Origin: Buddleja alternifolia
Taxonomy: Eukaryota; Streptophyta; Magnoliopsida; Lamiales; Scrophulariaceae
Reading direction: 5' to 3'
DNA: 64,000 nt
Assembly (NCBI GenBank): GCA_019426215.1
Contig: CM033402.1
Coordinates: forward strand, 19,597,104 to 19,661,103
Shown here: positions 34,510 to 46,758 of the stretch, piece after piece
Position numbering within the stretch: the stretch's first letter is position 1
How the letters are laid out: each line of letters opens with the position of its first letter
Translations under genes and position numbers: made by a program
The notes under the pieces: generated by a model
The model's input: the letters and a program-made list of their open reading frames with translations, nothing else
Databases searched by the model: none
Told to the model about the DNA's origin: nothing

Positions 34510-35984
34510 TTAACTGTTACCTTGCGAAAACGGAAAAATATTAGCATTCAATCATAGATTATATCCACATGAAATTATGGAAATTTTAACTTCACGTGTG
34601 CTCCCACTGCTTTTCGATTTCCATCACCCCACTAACAGAAAGATGGGAAATGCAACAATTTCTAGTGGGCTCGGGCGTCAAATGTCCCGACCTCATTCCA
34701 CGACTCGTGAGACAATGGGTGGTGACATTTGATCAGGCGCGACAGCCCCATCCACATCCAGATGGTTCTCGAGATGTTTGCCTCACATTTCATATACGTC
34801 CTGAGAACATGATGCAACCGTACACTAGTCTGCGTTCAAGTCCAACCCATCAAATTCTCATAGCATAACAGTAGCCAGGTGGTCCCACGACTCATGGACG
34901 ACTCCTTAGTGAAACTGGGACCCGTGTCCACTTCTAATATGATCGTCTGTCATATTAGAAGGCCTAGTTGAGATTAGTACACTTAACTTGCCACCATTCC
35001 ACGACTCGTGAGACAATGATGACAAGCCGCGCTATTCCCTCTCACATCTAATGATGGAAGGCAGTAGACCTAATCAAGGGCTTCCGGGCTCCCGATTTAT
35101 CTATTTAAGGACTTAATATGGATATGGGTTTTGCACATATAAGGTCTCACCATTTTCAGTTATTTATCTTTCTTAGGTGATCATGCACCACATCATACCA
35201 TATATAAGATACTAACGATAAATAACAACAAACATGCTATACGTAAAAGCGGTAAATGTGATCCTAGTTAAGCGAATCCCAAAAAGACCTCGAGCCATCA
35301 AGGTGTCGACCAATCTAATCTAAGGACCTAGACCCTATACTAAGGTCTTCACAGCTCCTCGAGCTTGAACGTCTCCATCGTCGTCTTCAAGATGTCTTCA
35401 TCTTTGTCTCTTGAAATTACAACACCACCCTCTCATGTACATAAAAGGAAAACTTAGCACGCAGGCCTCAAATTAAAACAACTAGTCTATGGCTCAACCC
35501 GGATCACCACATAATCACATAATACATGCTCGCATCATGCTTTCATAAACATAAATTTACCGGCTTTAACTAAAGATAATCTAATTCAATTAGTGGACCA
35601 ATTCATTATTTTCTAAAAACAAATTTTAGAAAATCCCATGGAAAATCATAATTTTCCATTAATCCGAAAATTAATTCAATTTCAAAAACTCTAATATTAT
35701 TCTATTCTAGGAATCAATTAATATCATATTAATTTTTCAAGAACTAAATAATAAATACACGTTTTGAAAAACGAATGAAAAGTTCAATTTTCCATTTAAT
35801 CCGAAAAAGCCTAATTTCAAAATCACTGATTTTATTCAATTTCCAAAGTCCATAAAATACCAATTTTATCTCATGTTTGAAATTCAAATAAAACTCATAT
35901 TCTTTGAAAGTCCATGAAGAAGTCCACTTCTCCACTTAATCATAAAAGCCCCAAATTTAAAAAATCTCAATTTCATTTTAACAT

Positions 35985-36345
35985 CAAAAGTCAATAAAAT
36001 ATCAATTTTATTTCGTCCTTTCAAAATTTAAATGAGAATCCATATTTTCGAAAAACATGAAGAAATCCATTTCTTCAAAGAGAGGCCAATTTAAAATTTT
36101 AATTTTATTCTAATTTCGAAAGTCAATAAAATATCAATTTTATTTCTTCCTTTCAAAATTTACATAAAAGAATCACTTTTTCGAAAATCTAATTTTATTT
36201 TAATTTCGAAAGTCAATAAAATATCAATTTTATTTCGTCCTTTCAAAATTTAAATAAAAGACTATTTTCAAAAACTCAATTTTATTTTAATCTCGAAAGT
36301 CAATAAAATATTTATTTTATTTCGTCCTTTCAAAATATAAGTAAA
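35985..36345. repeat. Four dispersed hairpin-containing repeats in the leader
   Basis: Four copies of about 50 bases (AAGTCAATAAAATATCAATT then TTATTTCGTCCTTTCAAAAT) near 35990, 36119, 36207 and 36295, plus a weaker one near 35845. Each centres on the inverted repeat AATAAAAT...ATTTTATT. Confidence 0.85.
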
Positions 36346-36591
36346 AGCCCATGTTTTTTAAAAGTCCATTTTTAGGTCGAAGCCCAAAAATATATTCAGT
36401 TGCATTCTAAAACCAAAATATAAAACTATGAAATTACCCCAAAGGGCCAAGTTGCAATTTACCAAAATTTGGAAAAACCCTAGAGTTTCTACCTACGGTG
36501 GCCCATTTCTGATTAATGGGACAGCAGCCGTGTTGCCCCAGAAATTGTGCCGCCCATGGCGGCTGCTCGACAGCAGGTCACTGTTTGCGAC

Positions 36592-36629
36592 CCTCACACG
36601 CACAGCTCCTCTGCTGTCAGCGTGTGAGG
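36592..36629. repeat. GC-rich inverted repeat
   Basis: CCTCACACGC pairs with GCGTGTGAGG, enclosing a second stem ACAGC/GCTGT. This gives an almost fully paired 38-base hairpin in an otherwise AT-rich leader. Confidence 0.8.
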
Positions 36630-36994
36630 TTGCAACAACGACCTCCCCGTACGCCGTCCGGTGAGCCGACGGTTATGGGTGCACCCGTGCTTGCGCGTGA
36701 GCGCATCCGCAGGCTCAAGCCCATTTTTGTCGTCTCTCGGTGAATAATCGCACATGAATCCTCATGCAATTTCATGGCATAAAAAACGTAGCAATCCAAG
36801 TTTCATAAAAAATGCAATTTCTCAGATTTTGAAAAAATTCATTTTTCAGATCCAAATCGATTTTCAAATTTAAATAATTTTAATCGGTCCACAAATAAAA
36901 TCAGAAAATCCAATCCATTTTACAATTGATAAAACAATATTTGAAGCAAATAAACATAAACACATACAAAGATTCCGAGCCATGTCAAAATCTT

Positions 36995-37007
36995 GGCTCT
37001 TATACCA
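36995..37007 (-). promoter_or_regulatory. Primer-binding site, tRNA-iMet type
   Basis: Minus strand TGGTATAAGAGCC, one base after the 5' LTR. It differs by one base from the usual TGGTATCAGAGCC. Confidence 0.85.
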
Positions 37008-37008
37008 C

Positions 37009-39189
37009 TGTTGGGATCTCGGTACAAACCCTCGGGGACTCCGGCGTAGCGGAAGGTATAAATTTAAAAATAAAGCGGCATCCCCGAAATTAGGGCTAGG
37101 TAGATACGGTACCATCGGATTCAAAATTATCCTAGAGATAAGTTTTCTCGTATTTACCTCTTGAAGACCAAAAAGTATCAACGTCTTTTTAAGCAACTCT
37201 CTGCTACACCTCTCTGGATGGATTTGCCCTATCGCCTCAAGTGTTGCGCCTCTAAGTTTATCCACACCTTAGCTCGTACCCTTGATTATCTCCCCTAGTT
37301 CGAGCAAAGAGAATATCGAATCTCGGCTTATGAGAGATGGGTAGGAATATATATTTAGTGTTCTTCGTACTCAACACATGAGTTGGAAGAATTTCTTGTG
37401 AAAGAGGTGGAAGAGATGGAGAGAGAATTGAAACTTAAAGCCCTTTTGTTTTTATCTTATGAAAAACTCTTGGGAGAAACTTAATTTTTTTTTTGATTAA
37501 AAAAAACGATTAAAAAAAACAACACACACACACACACATAGGGTACACACTCCACACACACATAGAACTTAGTGTGTGTGTGTTAACACTCACTAAAAAA
37601 GCGTGTGTGTGTGTATATATATATATATATACATATGTACATGTTATTTTATTTAGTTTCCATTCTTTCTCAAATTCTCTTCCTTAATTAATTGGATATC
37701 TTTCCAACTAATAAGATATTTCCTTATCTATCCAATAAGATCTTTTCCATATAATTAGTCAACTAACTATATTTATCCTAATATATTTATAAGATCTTTC
37801 CATATCAATTAGTTACCAAATTAATTAGAATAGATCCTACCAAATATATTATAAGATAGATATATTATATATATATATATATATACATAGACTTGGTGAA
37901 CAAGATAAAAGCCTCCACCAAAGTCATGCACATACACGCCTCGCGTGTATTATATATATATATATAATTATTTTTCTTTCACATATTAATTAATTAGACC
38001 ACTAATTAATTAACTATTCTTTCCCAATTTAATATTCTAATATTAAATTATAAGACTTTTATTTATTAAGACCACTTAATTAATTTATTCTTTTTCCCGG
38101 TTAATTAATTCCAATTAATTAAGCTCTCCATTAATTCACAAAGAATTAACTAACCAATAGGTACTACACTAAGTATTGTGTGTAACCCCTTAGGCTCATT
38201 AACAAGCTAGAAATAAGTCCTTCCATAGGCTAGATTAATTATTCATAATAATTAACTAGACCTTGGATTAATTTCATCAATTAACCCAAGGCACCTATCG
38301 GTCGTGGTTCGATGTCTAGCAACGTCGCCACGACTTCCTAGAAGTTAACGATCAAAATGCAAACCTATCCAGATTTTGATCTTTGTGTGAGTCGAATCCC
38401 TCCATCTTTTTCCCGTTTAAGACCTAGGGTTTGGCGACAGTCGAAACCCTAGTAGCCTTGGAAACTATGACTATGTTGGTTCCACTAATGATCCGGTCTT
38501 CTAAGCAGGGATCACCAATCCCTCTTATAAGACAATGCTCTAGCCATAGACTTTTCGATCATTCAGCTTCACTTAACAACATAGGAAATACTGGGTACTT
38601 ATGACCTTGGATGAATCCCTTCCGACTGTCACTTGTTCCACTGTACTACCAGACTATACCCAACATACATGTCGTATGACTCTCGTGGAGTGCACGTGCA
38701 TATCAAAGCAGAGTGGGTAGTACCCTTTCCAATGACACCTCAGGTCTAAGGATTATCTCACACTACAAAAACGAAGGACTCCAAGTTCGGCAACACCAAT
38801 GAGGAATCCTTGCGGGACCGCTCAATTCCATAATCAAAGTATGAATCTTCATACATGTATTGCCATACAAGCCATCAACAATGGAACACATCGACCTCTT
38901 GGGAGAGTTACCTGCATGGACAAGTCTTGGCGAGGCCAGTGATATCCCACATCTCACAGCCTCTATGACTTGGAACGTATATTTAGGATTACAGTCTTTG
39001 AGAGAATTCCATAGGTATCCCGACCGCTTCCCAAACCATATGTAATTCATGAGATCTTTATCTATACTCCTCGAGTAGTCGACAATAAAGAAGCATTCCG
39101 TAATAGGTTTGATATAATCTAAATGATAAGACTGACATAGTGTTAAAGTTCAAACCAACAGATGACTCGTTGGGCACATAACACTTTCA
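37009..39189 (-). repeat. 5' LTR of the gag-only element
   Basis: 2181 bases, starting TGAAAGTGTTATGTGCCC at 39189 on the minus strand. The ORF starting at 37265 runs through the LTR end and primer site to 36870. Confidence 0.9.
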
Positions 39190-39573
39190 AAAGGCTCACG
39201 CATACTATCATAATCATTAATTCCATCATTGACAGTCACTGAGTAAAAACCCATGTGATTGGATTACGACGAGGCGTGTTCGAATACACTAATCCAATCC
39301 AATTAATGTATCCATGACAAAAACTCCCACTATCCCATAGTGTTAGAGTGGCACTCCTTGTCAGAGCATGTGTCATACAAGTCCACTATAAGGTGTGTGA
39401 AGGTTTGCCTTGACACATATGAACTAGTTGTTCATTTAAGACTTATAGATGTCATTAAGAATTATATGAACAACTTACTAATTCCTTTATATTAATATTA
39501 GGTTGTACAACATAAACTAGTGCCCTATTCTCTAGGTCCTTGTTGGAATTGAGGGCATAAATCCAACACGAAC

Positions 39574-41300
39574 AAGACATTCATATATAAACCACCTTGA
39601 GCCAATCTCTTACATAAAGTAGAGCTAGTGACTTTAAAAGAGCGCTTCTTGGGAAACAACCCAAGCGTTGTGAGTTTTTTTTTTTGTTTCTTGCTTTTCT
39701 TAGTTTTAGGTTTTCTTTTTGTTTGTTTTGTCTGAGCATGCACTTTTGGCATGTGTTTCTATATGCTTGATGTTTTGGTTGTTTTAAGTATGCTGAGCAT
39801 GTTAGTAGCGATTTCCTGTTGTTTTGAGATGCCTATTTTAGTGAGATGAGCTTGATTTGGAACATACATGTGATGAAGGATTGTTTGTTTTACATCCTTG
39901 GTTGTAAGTACTCTTATACACTGTTACATGCTTTTTTGTGAGACAACATTAGAGACAATGTTGAGTTTAAGTTTAGGGGTTATATGTCGGTAGTACTTTG
40001 TGGTTTTAATACATTCATATGATTGATCACCATGTGTTTGTTATATTGCCGAGCTTATTCATATCATGTGTTCCTAGTTTAGCTCAAGTTGGGGGGAATT
40101 TGTTTGCTTACATGTTTATATGCTTTTATGTTGAGAAAATCAAGCATGAAAATTTTTTAGTCCTTCCAATTGATGCATTGAGATTGATTAGTTTGAAAAA
40201 AAGGGCATGATTTCTATGAATAATTGTGAATTTAATGGAACATATATATCTTTGAAATTTCTCTTGGAGACCCTAGACTAGAATTGATTTTCTTAGATGA
40301 TTCACAATGCACATAAATCAAGGGTAGAAGATTTGAGTTGGATAAGACACTTAAGAAGTTTTTCCCGAAAATATTGACTTAGATTTTTCAAAAGATTATA
40401 AGTTGAGTAGTTAATTTTGTATGCTAAATAAAAGTAAAAAGGTTGAATTTTGGTATGACAAAAGTGGTCAGGCTAATATGTATTGGAGGTAAAGAGTTTC
40501 ATGCCTACATATTGTACTATTATGCTAATTTGAGCTAAGCTCAAGCCACAAAAGAAGTTTAATTGAATTTCGTGGCCTTTGACACTCGAGTGATTAAATC
40601 CTTAGGAGTGTCTCTACACTTAATGCCCTAAAACTATCTAGTTTGGGAGTCATTGATCTAAAACTTGCTACATGGGTGCCATAGAAAACCTAATGGAATA
40701 AAACATTGCACATGATCTAGCCTTAATGAATTAAATGGAAAGTTTCATATGAATTTAAAGTTTGATTGTTTGAAGTAAATGGAATTTAAATGGCTATAAG
40801 GTTTTCTATGATTCTTGTGCCTTGTGTTTGATCAAAAGTTGATAGATATGAAATTAATGTCCAAATATTGGTAAGGATGCCTCTCGACTATAATATCTTA
40901 GATTTATTTTCACTACACCCTATGGAGGTCTTTTCGAGTTGAGGTGTCACATGAGCGAAATTATTTGATATGTATATATATTTTTGAGCTTTAAAGGATG
41001 ATTTTGTGTCATTGGTTCTTGTTAATTATGTCGATGTGTATTGATTGGTTGGGTCTAAAATTTGTTGAATTTTGTGGGCATATCGTCTGCAAACCCTCAT
41101 GAGACTATACTCGTCCTTTTTGGGTAACATAAAGGTTTAAAGGCTTGTTGCACATGCTAAGTGTAATCATTTACTCCACGAAAGTGAGTTTATCCTTTTT
41201 GTTTTTATTTTTTTTTATCTCTCTTTGGTTGTTGTTCTTGATCTTATTTATATGCTTTATCATTGCTCGAAGACAATCAATGGGTAAGTTTGGGAGGTGT
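39574..41300 (+). other. Athila-like interior, 3' part, ending in a polypurine tract
   Basis: Contains AAAAGAGCGCTTCTTGGGAA and a following AACCCAAGCGTTG, a landmark I associate with the region after pol in Athila-type elements. Long non-coding DNA follows, ending in AAGTTTGGGAGG (41286-41297) before the LTR. No coding domains. Confidence 0.6.
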
Positions 41301-42123
41301 TGATAGGTTATGAATTCACGTGTTTTAGAGCCTCATATTCATGTTATTTACATTAGCTTATGCATGATTTATACCACATATGCATTTAATTTGTGTGCTT
41401 ATTGAGTAAAGGTGGAAAATCATTGCAATTGAGAAAAACTGGAAGGAAATACAGAATTTCAGAATATTTAGATTCCATATTTGAAGAAATGTATTTTGAC
41501 AGAGTTATAGAGCTCTGTCTTTGCTTCACCTGAGAACTTGAATCACCCAAATTGCAGATCTGTAGAAGAAGTAATGAAGAAAATAAGATCGCTGCGCAGA
41601 CAGAAAAAGTTACTTTTTCTAGAGTTCGAATGTTAGAAGTTGAGCGTTCGAACGTTCCTTAATGGACGTTCGGATGTGCTGAAGGAGAGAAAAATAGGAT
41701 TTTAAGTGAAAATTACACACGGACATGAGGAGTGGTTTACGCATGAACATTAGGACCTCCAACGTTCGAACGTGGGCGTCAAAAGCAGCAGTTTTGGAAA
41801 TTTCCAATTCTAATTCAAAGAGGATTCTTCCACCCATTGATTATAAATACTAGATCAGTTCTGTAGAGTTTGACACACGAAACAATAGACAAAAATACAC
41901 ATAGGGTAGAGCCCTAATGGGGTTTAGATTTAGTTTTTACATATTCATGAAGATCTACGCAAACCCTAGAAGGTGAAAAAATCAAGAAGCATGGAAGAGA
42001 TGAAGATCGAAGTTCAACCATTAAATTTAATAGGGAGTTTTCTTATATTAAATCTATATTTGTCTATGAATATAGATCTTTCTTTATTTTTCTATCTTTT
42101 ATATTTATTGATGAATTAGATTC
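41301..42123 (+). repeat. Athila-like 3' LTR, first part
   Basis: Starts TGATAGGTTAT. At 41816-41840 it preserves the uninterrupted version of the site where the Sirevirus-type element entered the other LTR. Ends at the GATTC target duplication. Confidence 0.85.
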
Positions 42124-43027
42124 TGTTAGGTGTATGCCCTCAATGCTTATGAGGAATTAGATTAAGTAGGGCTTAGATAAGTTATTTGTACAAATTGTTT
42201 GATGTTTCTATTTATAGAATAAAGGTTTTGATTTTGTTCATATAAATCTAATGACATTTAACTATATTGAACAAATTAGTCTAAGAGATTCAAGATAGAC
42301 TTTCCACCTCTTATGGACAAGAGGAGGCACTAGAACAGTTCAGTACTTAATCTCTGAAACTGGGAGTTTGTGAGTTAACGAATATTGATTGGGCATTAAT
42401 ATTAAACTCATATGACACCTTCTTTGACAAGGAAGTGCCAGTCGTACACTGATTAGATAGTGGGAGCTGGTGTCATGAATATGATTAATGGAATTAACAT
42501 ATTTGAACTTGACTCGTATTAATCCGATCATATGGATATTTACTCTTTGACAATCAATGATTGGGATTAAGATTGCGATAGTATTTGTGAACTTTGGACC
42601 TGAGGAGTCATTTATAACATGCTTGTAGTATCGGATATATTATCAGAGTAGTTAGACCTGTATCACCTAATGGGGTCGACCATGAAGTACGATCCAATAG
42701 TGCATTCGATGTTATAAGATAACTTGCCAAAACGGGATTCACCGTCTCGACAGTAAACGAGTATGTGACATGTACGATCGTAAGTAATTGAAATTATAAG
42801 TGTTTGGCCAAAGCATATAAACTATCCCGTGATTGTCATTGAGGGTAGTTTGGTAATTTCACATTATTATGATTCTAAGTACAGTATAGAGCTCTATGAG
42901 TTTGACTAAACCATGGCTCTTACTTGATCGGGTCACGTCAGTGAAGAGTTTATACACATATGGTATTCATAGTCAAGGTTCGTGATGACATGATCATCTC
43001 GTTTTCAATTGGGTTACAATTTGGTTC

Positions 43028-44528
43028 TGTTAGGAAATTTCATGTTGAATGTTTTGATGATGACAAGATAGGATTTTATTGTTACACCCCAAAAGAATGT
43101 AAGTTTATGTTTTTCATAGAACAATTGTATAAGGGTTTGAAAGTTTGTAATTTTGTTAGGCTTGTAATTTTGATCTTTGTAGATTTTAGACTATGTATTG
43201 GATACTAAGTCGTTAGTAGAATTCTAGGTGCGTCTATTAGAGATAAAGTTGAAGAACAGCGTCTGAAGTCAAGCGAAGATGAAGATTTTGTCTTAAGCGA
43301 CTGCCAATCGCTATAGACTGTATCAGGATGCATGAATCTAGTGCTCAAAGCAATCAAGCCATCAAAGAAGATCAGATTCACCTGAAATAAATTCAGAAGT
43401 CACTAAGGACTTAAATGCAATCATTTAACGGGCATTTATTTCCAACGGGAAATAAATTCAAATGCATTAAATGCTTGATAAGAGCATTAAATGTGATAAG
43501 GACAGATTCTATATGGAGCAAGCTACCTACTAGCTTAGACTGTCAGAATTTCAGAGTTCAAACCTGCCACATCAAATCAGTGCAGCAGGATTTCAGGAAT
43601 GTCAGAGAAAAAGTATGACTCACTAGCGCGTGAGAGGCATGCACCTACATGTGTCCAACGAACAAATACAAAGAAATTGCCTATAAATATCTTACCTCAG
43701 CAAACCCTAAAAACAACACGTACATACACAAGAAGGTCAAAACTTTGCTGCAATATTTTCTCAAGAAAAGCTTAGAAACTCCATAGCCAAAATTCTTCCA
43801 AGCTTTCTACATACATTCCAGACAGTCACAGATATCTCAAACATCTTCAAAAAGAACTATACACTATTATTGAGATATCCTAAGTTGTTTGAACTTCCTA
43901 AAATTAAAGAAACCCGTGATCAAAACCCTCAATCTCATCTATCTGTGTGAAGAAGTTGTTGACTCTACAAGCAGTATTTCTGAGTGAGAGAAGCTTGTTG
44001 GTGAAGATCTTTATTGGTGCTAAAGTCTGTGTGATCAAGGAGCCCAAGATCATCATCCCCACCTCTATTTTGTAGAAGCCTCCGTGTGATCCTTCGATAA
44101 TCAATTTAGTGGAATTCCTCAAAGTGTTTAAGGAGAAGAAGGACGTAACTGGGATTACACCACCTAATGAACCTTATAAATTCTTGTGTTATTTACAATT
44201 TATTGTCATACTTTATATTCTATCAATTTTGAAAAAGACAAGTAAAACGGTTAAGCGACTATTTGACTAAAACGAACGCTAAATCTTTAAAATCATTTCC
44301 ACTGTGCTAACCCTGATTAAGCTATCTAAGCTTTACTCTATTTTGGTAAATTGCTAAAGTCACTAAGTCTAAGTTATCTTTACTGTAGCGCCTGGCCTAG
44401 CGCTCAGCTCCCTAAGCGTTCAAATCTTTAAAAGGGATACAAAAATTTTTGAAGCCGAAAAAGACTTCAGGGTCTATTCAAACCCCCTTCCCCTTCTAGA
44501 ACCTTTCGTATGCCACTTGGGACCATCA
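43028..44528 (+). repeat. 5' LTR of the rearranged Copia element
   Basis: 1501 bases, TGTTAGGAAATTTCATG...CTTGGGACCATCA. Contains CTATAAATAT near 43682 as TATA candidate. Confidence 0.9.
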
Positions 44529-44530
44529 AG

Positions 44531-44542
44531 TGGTATCAGTGC
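44531..44542 (+). promoter_or_regulatory. Primer-binding site, tRNA-iMet type, one change
   Basis: TGGTATCAGTGC, two bases after the LTR. The functional site has A where this has T. Confidence 0.85.
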
Positions 44543-44744
44543 GGTTGAAGTAGAAACCTAAGCGTTTCCAAGCGTAACTGCTTGTTTAGATTCATTTTTC
44601 TGAACTTAGTCGCTTTATTTATTTTAATCTCATATCATGGTTTTTAACCAAATGCCTAAGCAGGTTTAATCAAACTATGATTCATGGAAACTTAGAGTAT
44701 TTGCATATTTATGTTCATGTGATAATGAGATGTGTGATGTAATT

Positions 44745-45314
44745 TGATAAGAGGCATTTTTACGTGTTTTTAAGCCCATGGGACTTATGCTATGGATTCA
44801 TTTATTGACAAAATCATGCCACATTTGCGTTAAGCAGGGTGTTAAGTGATTACAGGTGATAAATTTGAGCATACGAAGAAACGAGGCGAAAAACGACGTA
44901 TAAAACAAGTTCAGGCCAATTTGCTTCTGTCGTCCACGCCCAGGCGCCGGACAAGATGCAAATAACGTCAACATTCTGCTGTCCACGCCTAGGCGCCGTA
45001 CTATCCACGCCTGGGCGCCGTATCTGCACCACTTTCCACGTTCGAGCGCTATTTCCGTATGTTTAGAGACCGAATTGGATGAAGTTCCCTTCTACAATGT
45101 TGTAGAACTATATTTTAGCTTCAAATGAGGACTTGAATCATCCAAATCGGAGTTTCGTGGATAACGTTATGAATGAAATACGATTACTGCGCAGGACACA
45201 TTGCATTTAATTTCAGCATTCTGTTAGCGGCGCCCAAGCGCCGTAATGCCCACGCCTAGGCGTGACCACACCCGAGTTTTGATTCCTTTCAGCCAAAAGA
45301 TCATCATTTGAACA
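44745..45314 (+). repeat. Truncated 5' LTR of the deleted Athila-like element
   Basis: Matches 46759-47346; after CATCATTTGA the two diverge, marking the deletion junction. Contains the GGCGCC cluster at 44930-45025 and 45230-45265. Confidence 0.85.
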
Positions 45315-46758
45315 TAAATATGTATGGCTAGCATTTTTTTTTACCTATGTAGTGATCGACACAGTGATTGCCATCCTTGGACTCGATTGCCTTAAGTGGA
45401 CTCGGGTTTGCTTTTCAGCTCCCCTATGGTGATGTGTACTTTACCCTTATTTTCTGTAGAACATTGGGGCCAATGTTCATGTTAAGTTTGGGGGGGTGTT
45501 TTAGATAACTCAGTCCAAGTTTGGGGGATGGCACACATCTACATGTGAGCTTGTGCATTGTGTGATTTTTTTTTTTTTGGATAGAATTTCAACCCGTCAC
45601 TTGATGAATTGAGCATGGTTAACGTGAATATATGGTATGCATTCTCTATCAATTTGGTTTTCAATTTGGTTTTTAATGGCTATACATGCAATTCCTTGTT
45701 TGTGAGACCCTAACTAGACTAGATTGACCTTAAGATGATTCACTTATGCACATAAATCGAGGGTAGAGGAGTTGAGTGGGCAACCATTTTGAAACACTTA
45801 AAGGCTTGATCCCGGAAATATCAACTTAGAATTTTCACATGTGTTATGAGTTGAGAACGTTAACTTCGTGTGCTTAATAATAATAAAAAGAGGTTGAACA
45901 TTGGTATGACTGAAAAAGTCAGGCTTAATAGATACTGGGGGCAAAGAGCACCATGCCTAGAATACTGTACTATTGAGCTAATTTGAGCTAGAGCTCAAGC
46001 CAATACAAGTGTTAAGTAAATAAGGACCTAGTTTGATTTTGTGGCCTTTGACACTCGAGCGATTAAGCCCTTAGGAATGTCTCTACATTTGATACCCGAA
46101 AGCCGTCTGGTTTAGGAGTTATTGGCCTAAAGCTCGTTACACGGGTGTCATAGAAAGCCTAAGAGGATCGAACATTGCACATGGTCTAGCCTCTAATGTT
46201 TCGAGTTGAAAGTGCATAAGTTAAAGTCGAAAGTGGAATGAAGTGATGAATTTTTAAGTGGCTATGAAGTTGTATTCAATTCTCGTACCATGTGAATAAT
46301 CAAAAGTTGATAAATATGGGGTTAATGCTTGAAAAGTGGTAAGAATGCCACTCGATTATAATACTTGAGATTTATTACACTACACCCTTAGGATGATCTT
46401 TTCGATGTTAAGGCGTAACATGAGCAATTGGGTGACGTGTATATATATGTAACTTGAGCTTAAACAGGTGAATTCGTACCATTGTGTGCTATTAATCATT
46501 GTAATTTACGTTGAGTGATCGGGGTTGAAAATCTTTCGATTTTGTGGGTATATCGTCTGCAAACCCTCACGAGACTATAACTTGTCCTTTGAGGTAACTC
46601 AAAGGTTCAAAGGCTTGTTGCATTCGCTAAATGCAACCGTTTACTCCACGAAAGTGAGTTAGGTAGTTTTCTTTTTGTTTCTCTCTTTGATTGATGATGT
46701 TTCCTTATCTTAAAACTCTTATTGCTCGAGGACGATCAATTGATAAGTGTGGGGGTGT
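45315..46758 (+). other. 3' non-coding interior of the deleted Athila-like element, with polypurine tract
   Basis: No coding. Contains ATGTTAAGTTTGGGGGGGTG near 45480, typical of Athila 3' regions, and GTGTGGGGGTGT directly before the 3' LTR. Confidence 0.65.

Larger units (their letters stand above)
34510..36994 (-). other. Long 5' leader of the gag-only element
   Basis: About 2.5 kb between primer site and gag start, without coding signs. Contains repeated AATAAAAT/ATTTTATT hairpin units (about 35985-36345) and a GC-rich part (36505-36730) with a strong inverted repeat. Confidence 0.65.
29632..39189 (-). mobile_element. Gag-only non-autonomous Copia element with 2.2 kb LTRs
   Basis: LTRs of 2173 and 2181 bases (TGAAAGTGTTATG...ATCCCAACA on the minus strand), exact target duplication AAAGG (29627-29631, 39190-39194), a Met-type primer site and one recognisable gene, a decayed gag. 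No protease, integrase, RT or RNase H occurs in the 5.2 kb interior. About 2.5 kb of leader precedes gag and 1.9 kb of non-coding DNA follows it. The LTRs have diverged clearly. It resembles gag-only elements known from other plants that use partners' enzymes. Confidence 0.85.
28483..39568 (-). mobile_element. Solo LTR (about 1.5 kb), interrupted by a gag-only Copia element
   Basis: On the minus strand it starts TGTTGGATTTATGCCCTC at 39568 and ends GGATTCCCAACA at 28483, with exact target duplication CGAAC (28478-28482, 39569-39573). Removing the nested element 29632-39189 leaves about 1,520 bases with no interior, so it is a solo LTR. It belongs to the same broad LTR family as 42124-55558, 57391-58273 and 62930-63361. 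Confidence 0.85.

Noticed and set aside
36592..36629. Hairpin as a microRNA precursor
   Set aside because: The stem is short and GC-only, lies inside an element leader, and nothing else supports processing.
36428..36743. GC-rich ORFs as a captured host exon
   Set aside because: Three overlapping short ORFs on both strands, no domain, no splice signals and no support beyond composition.
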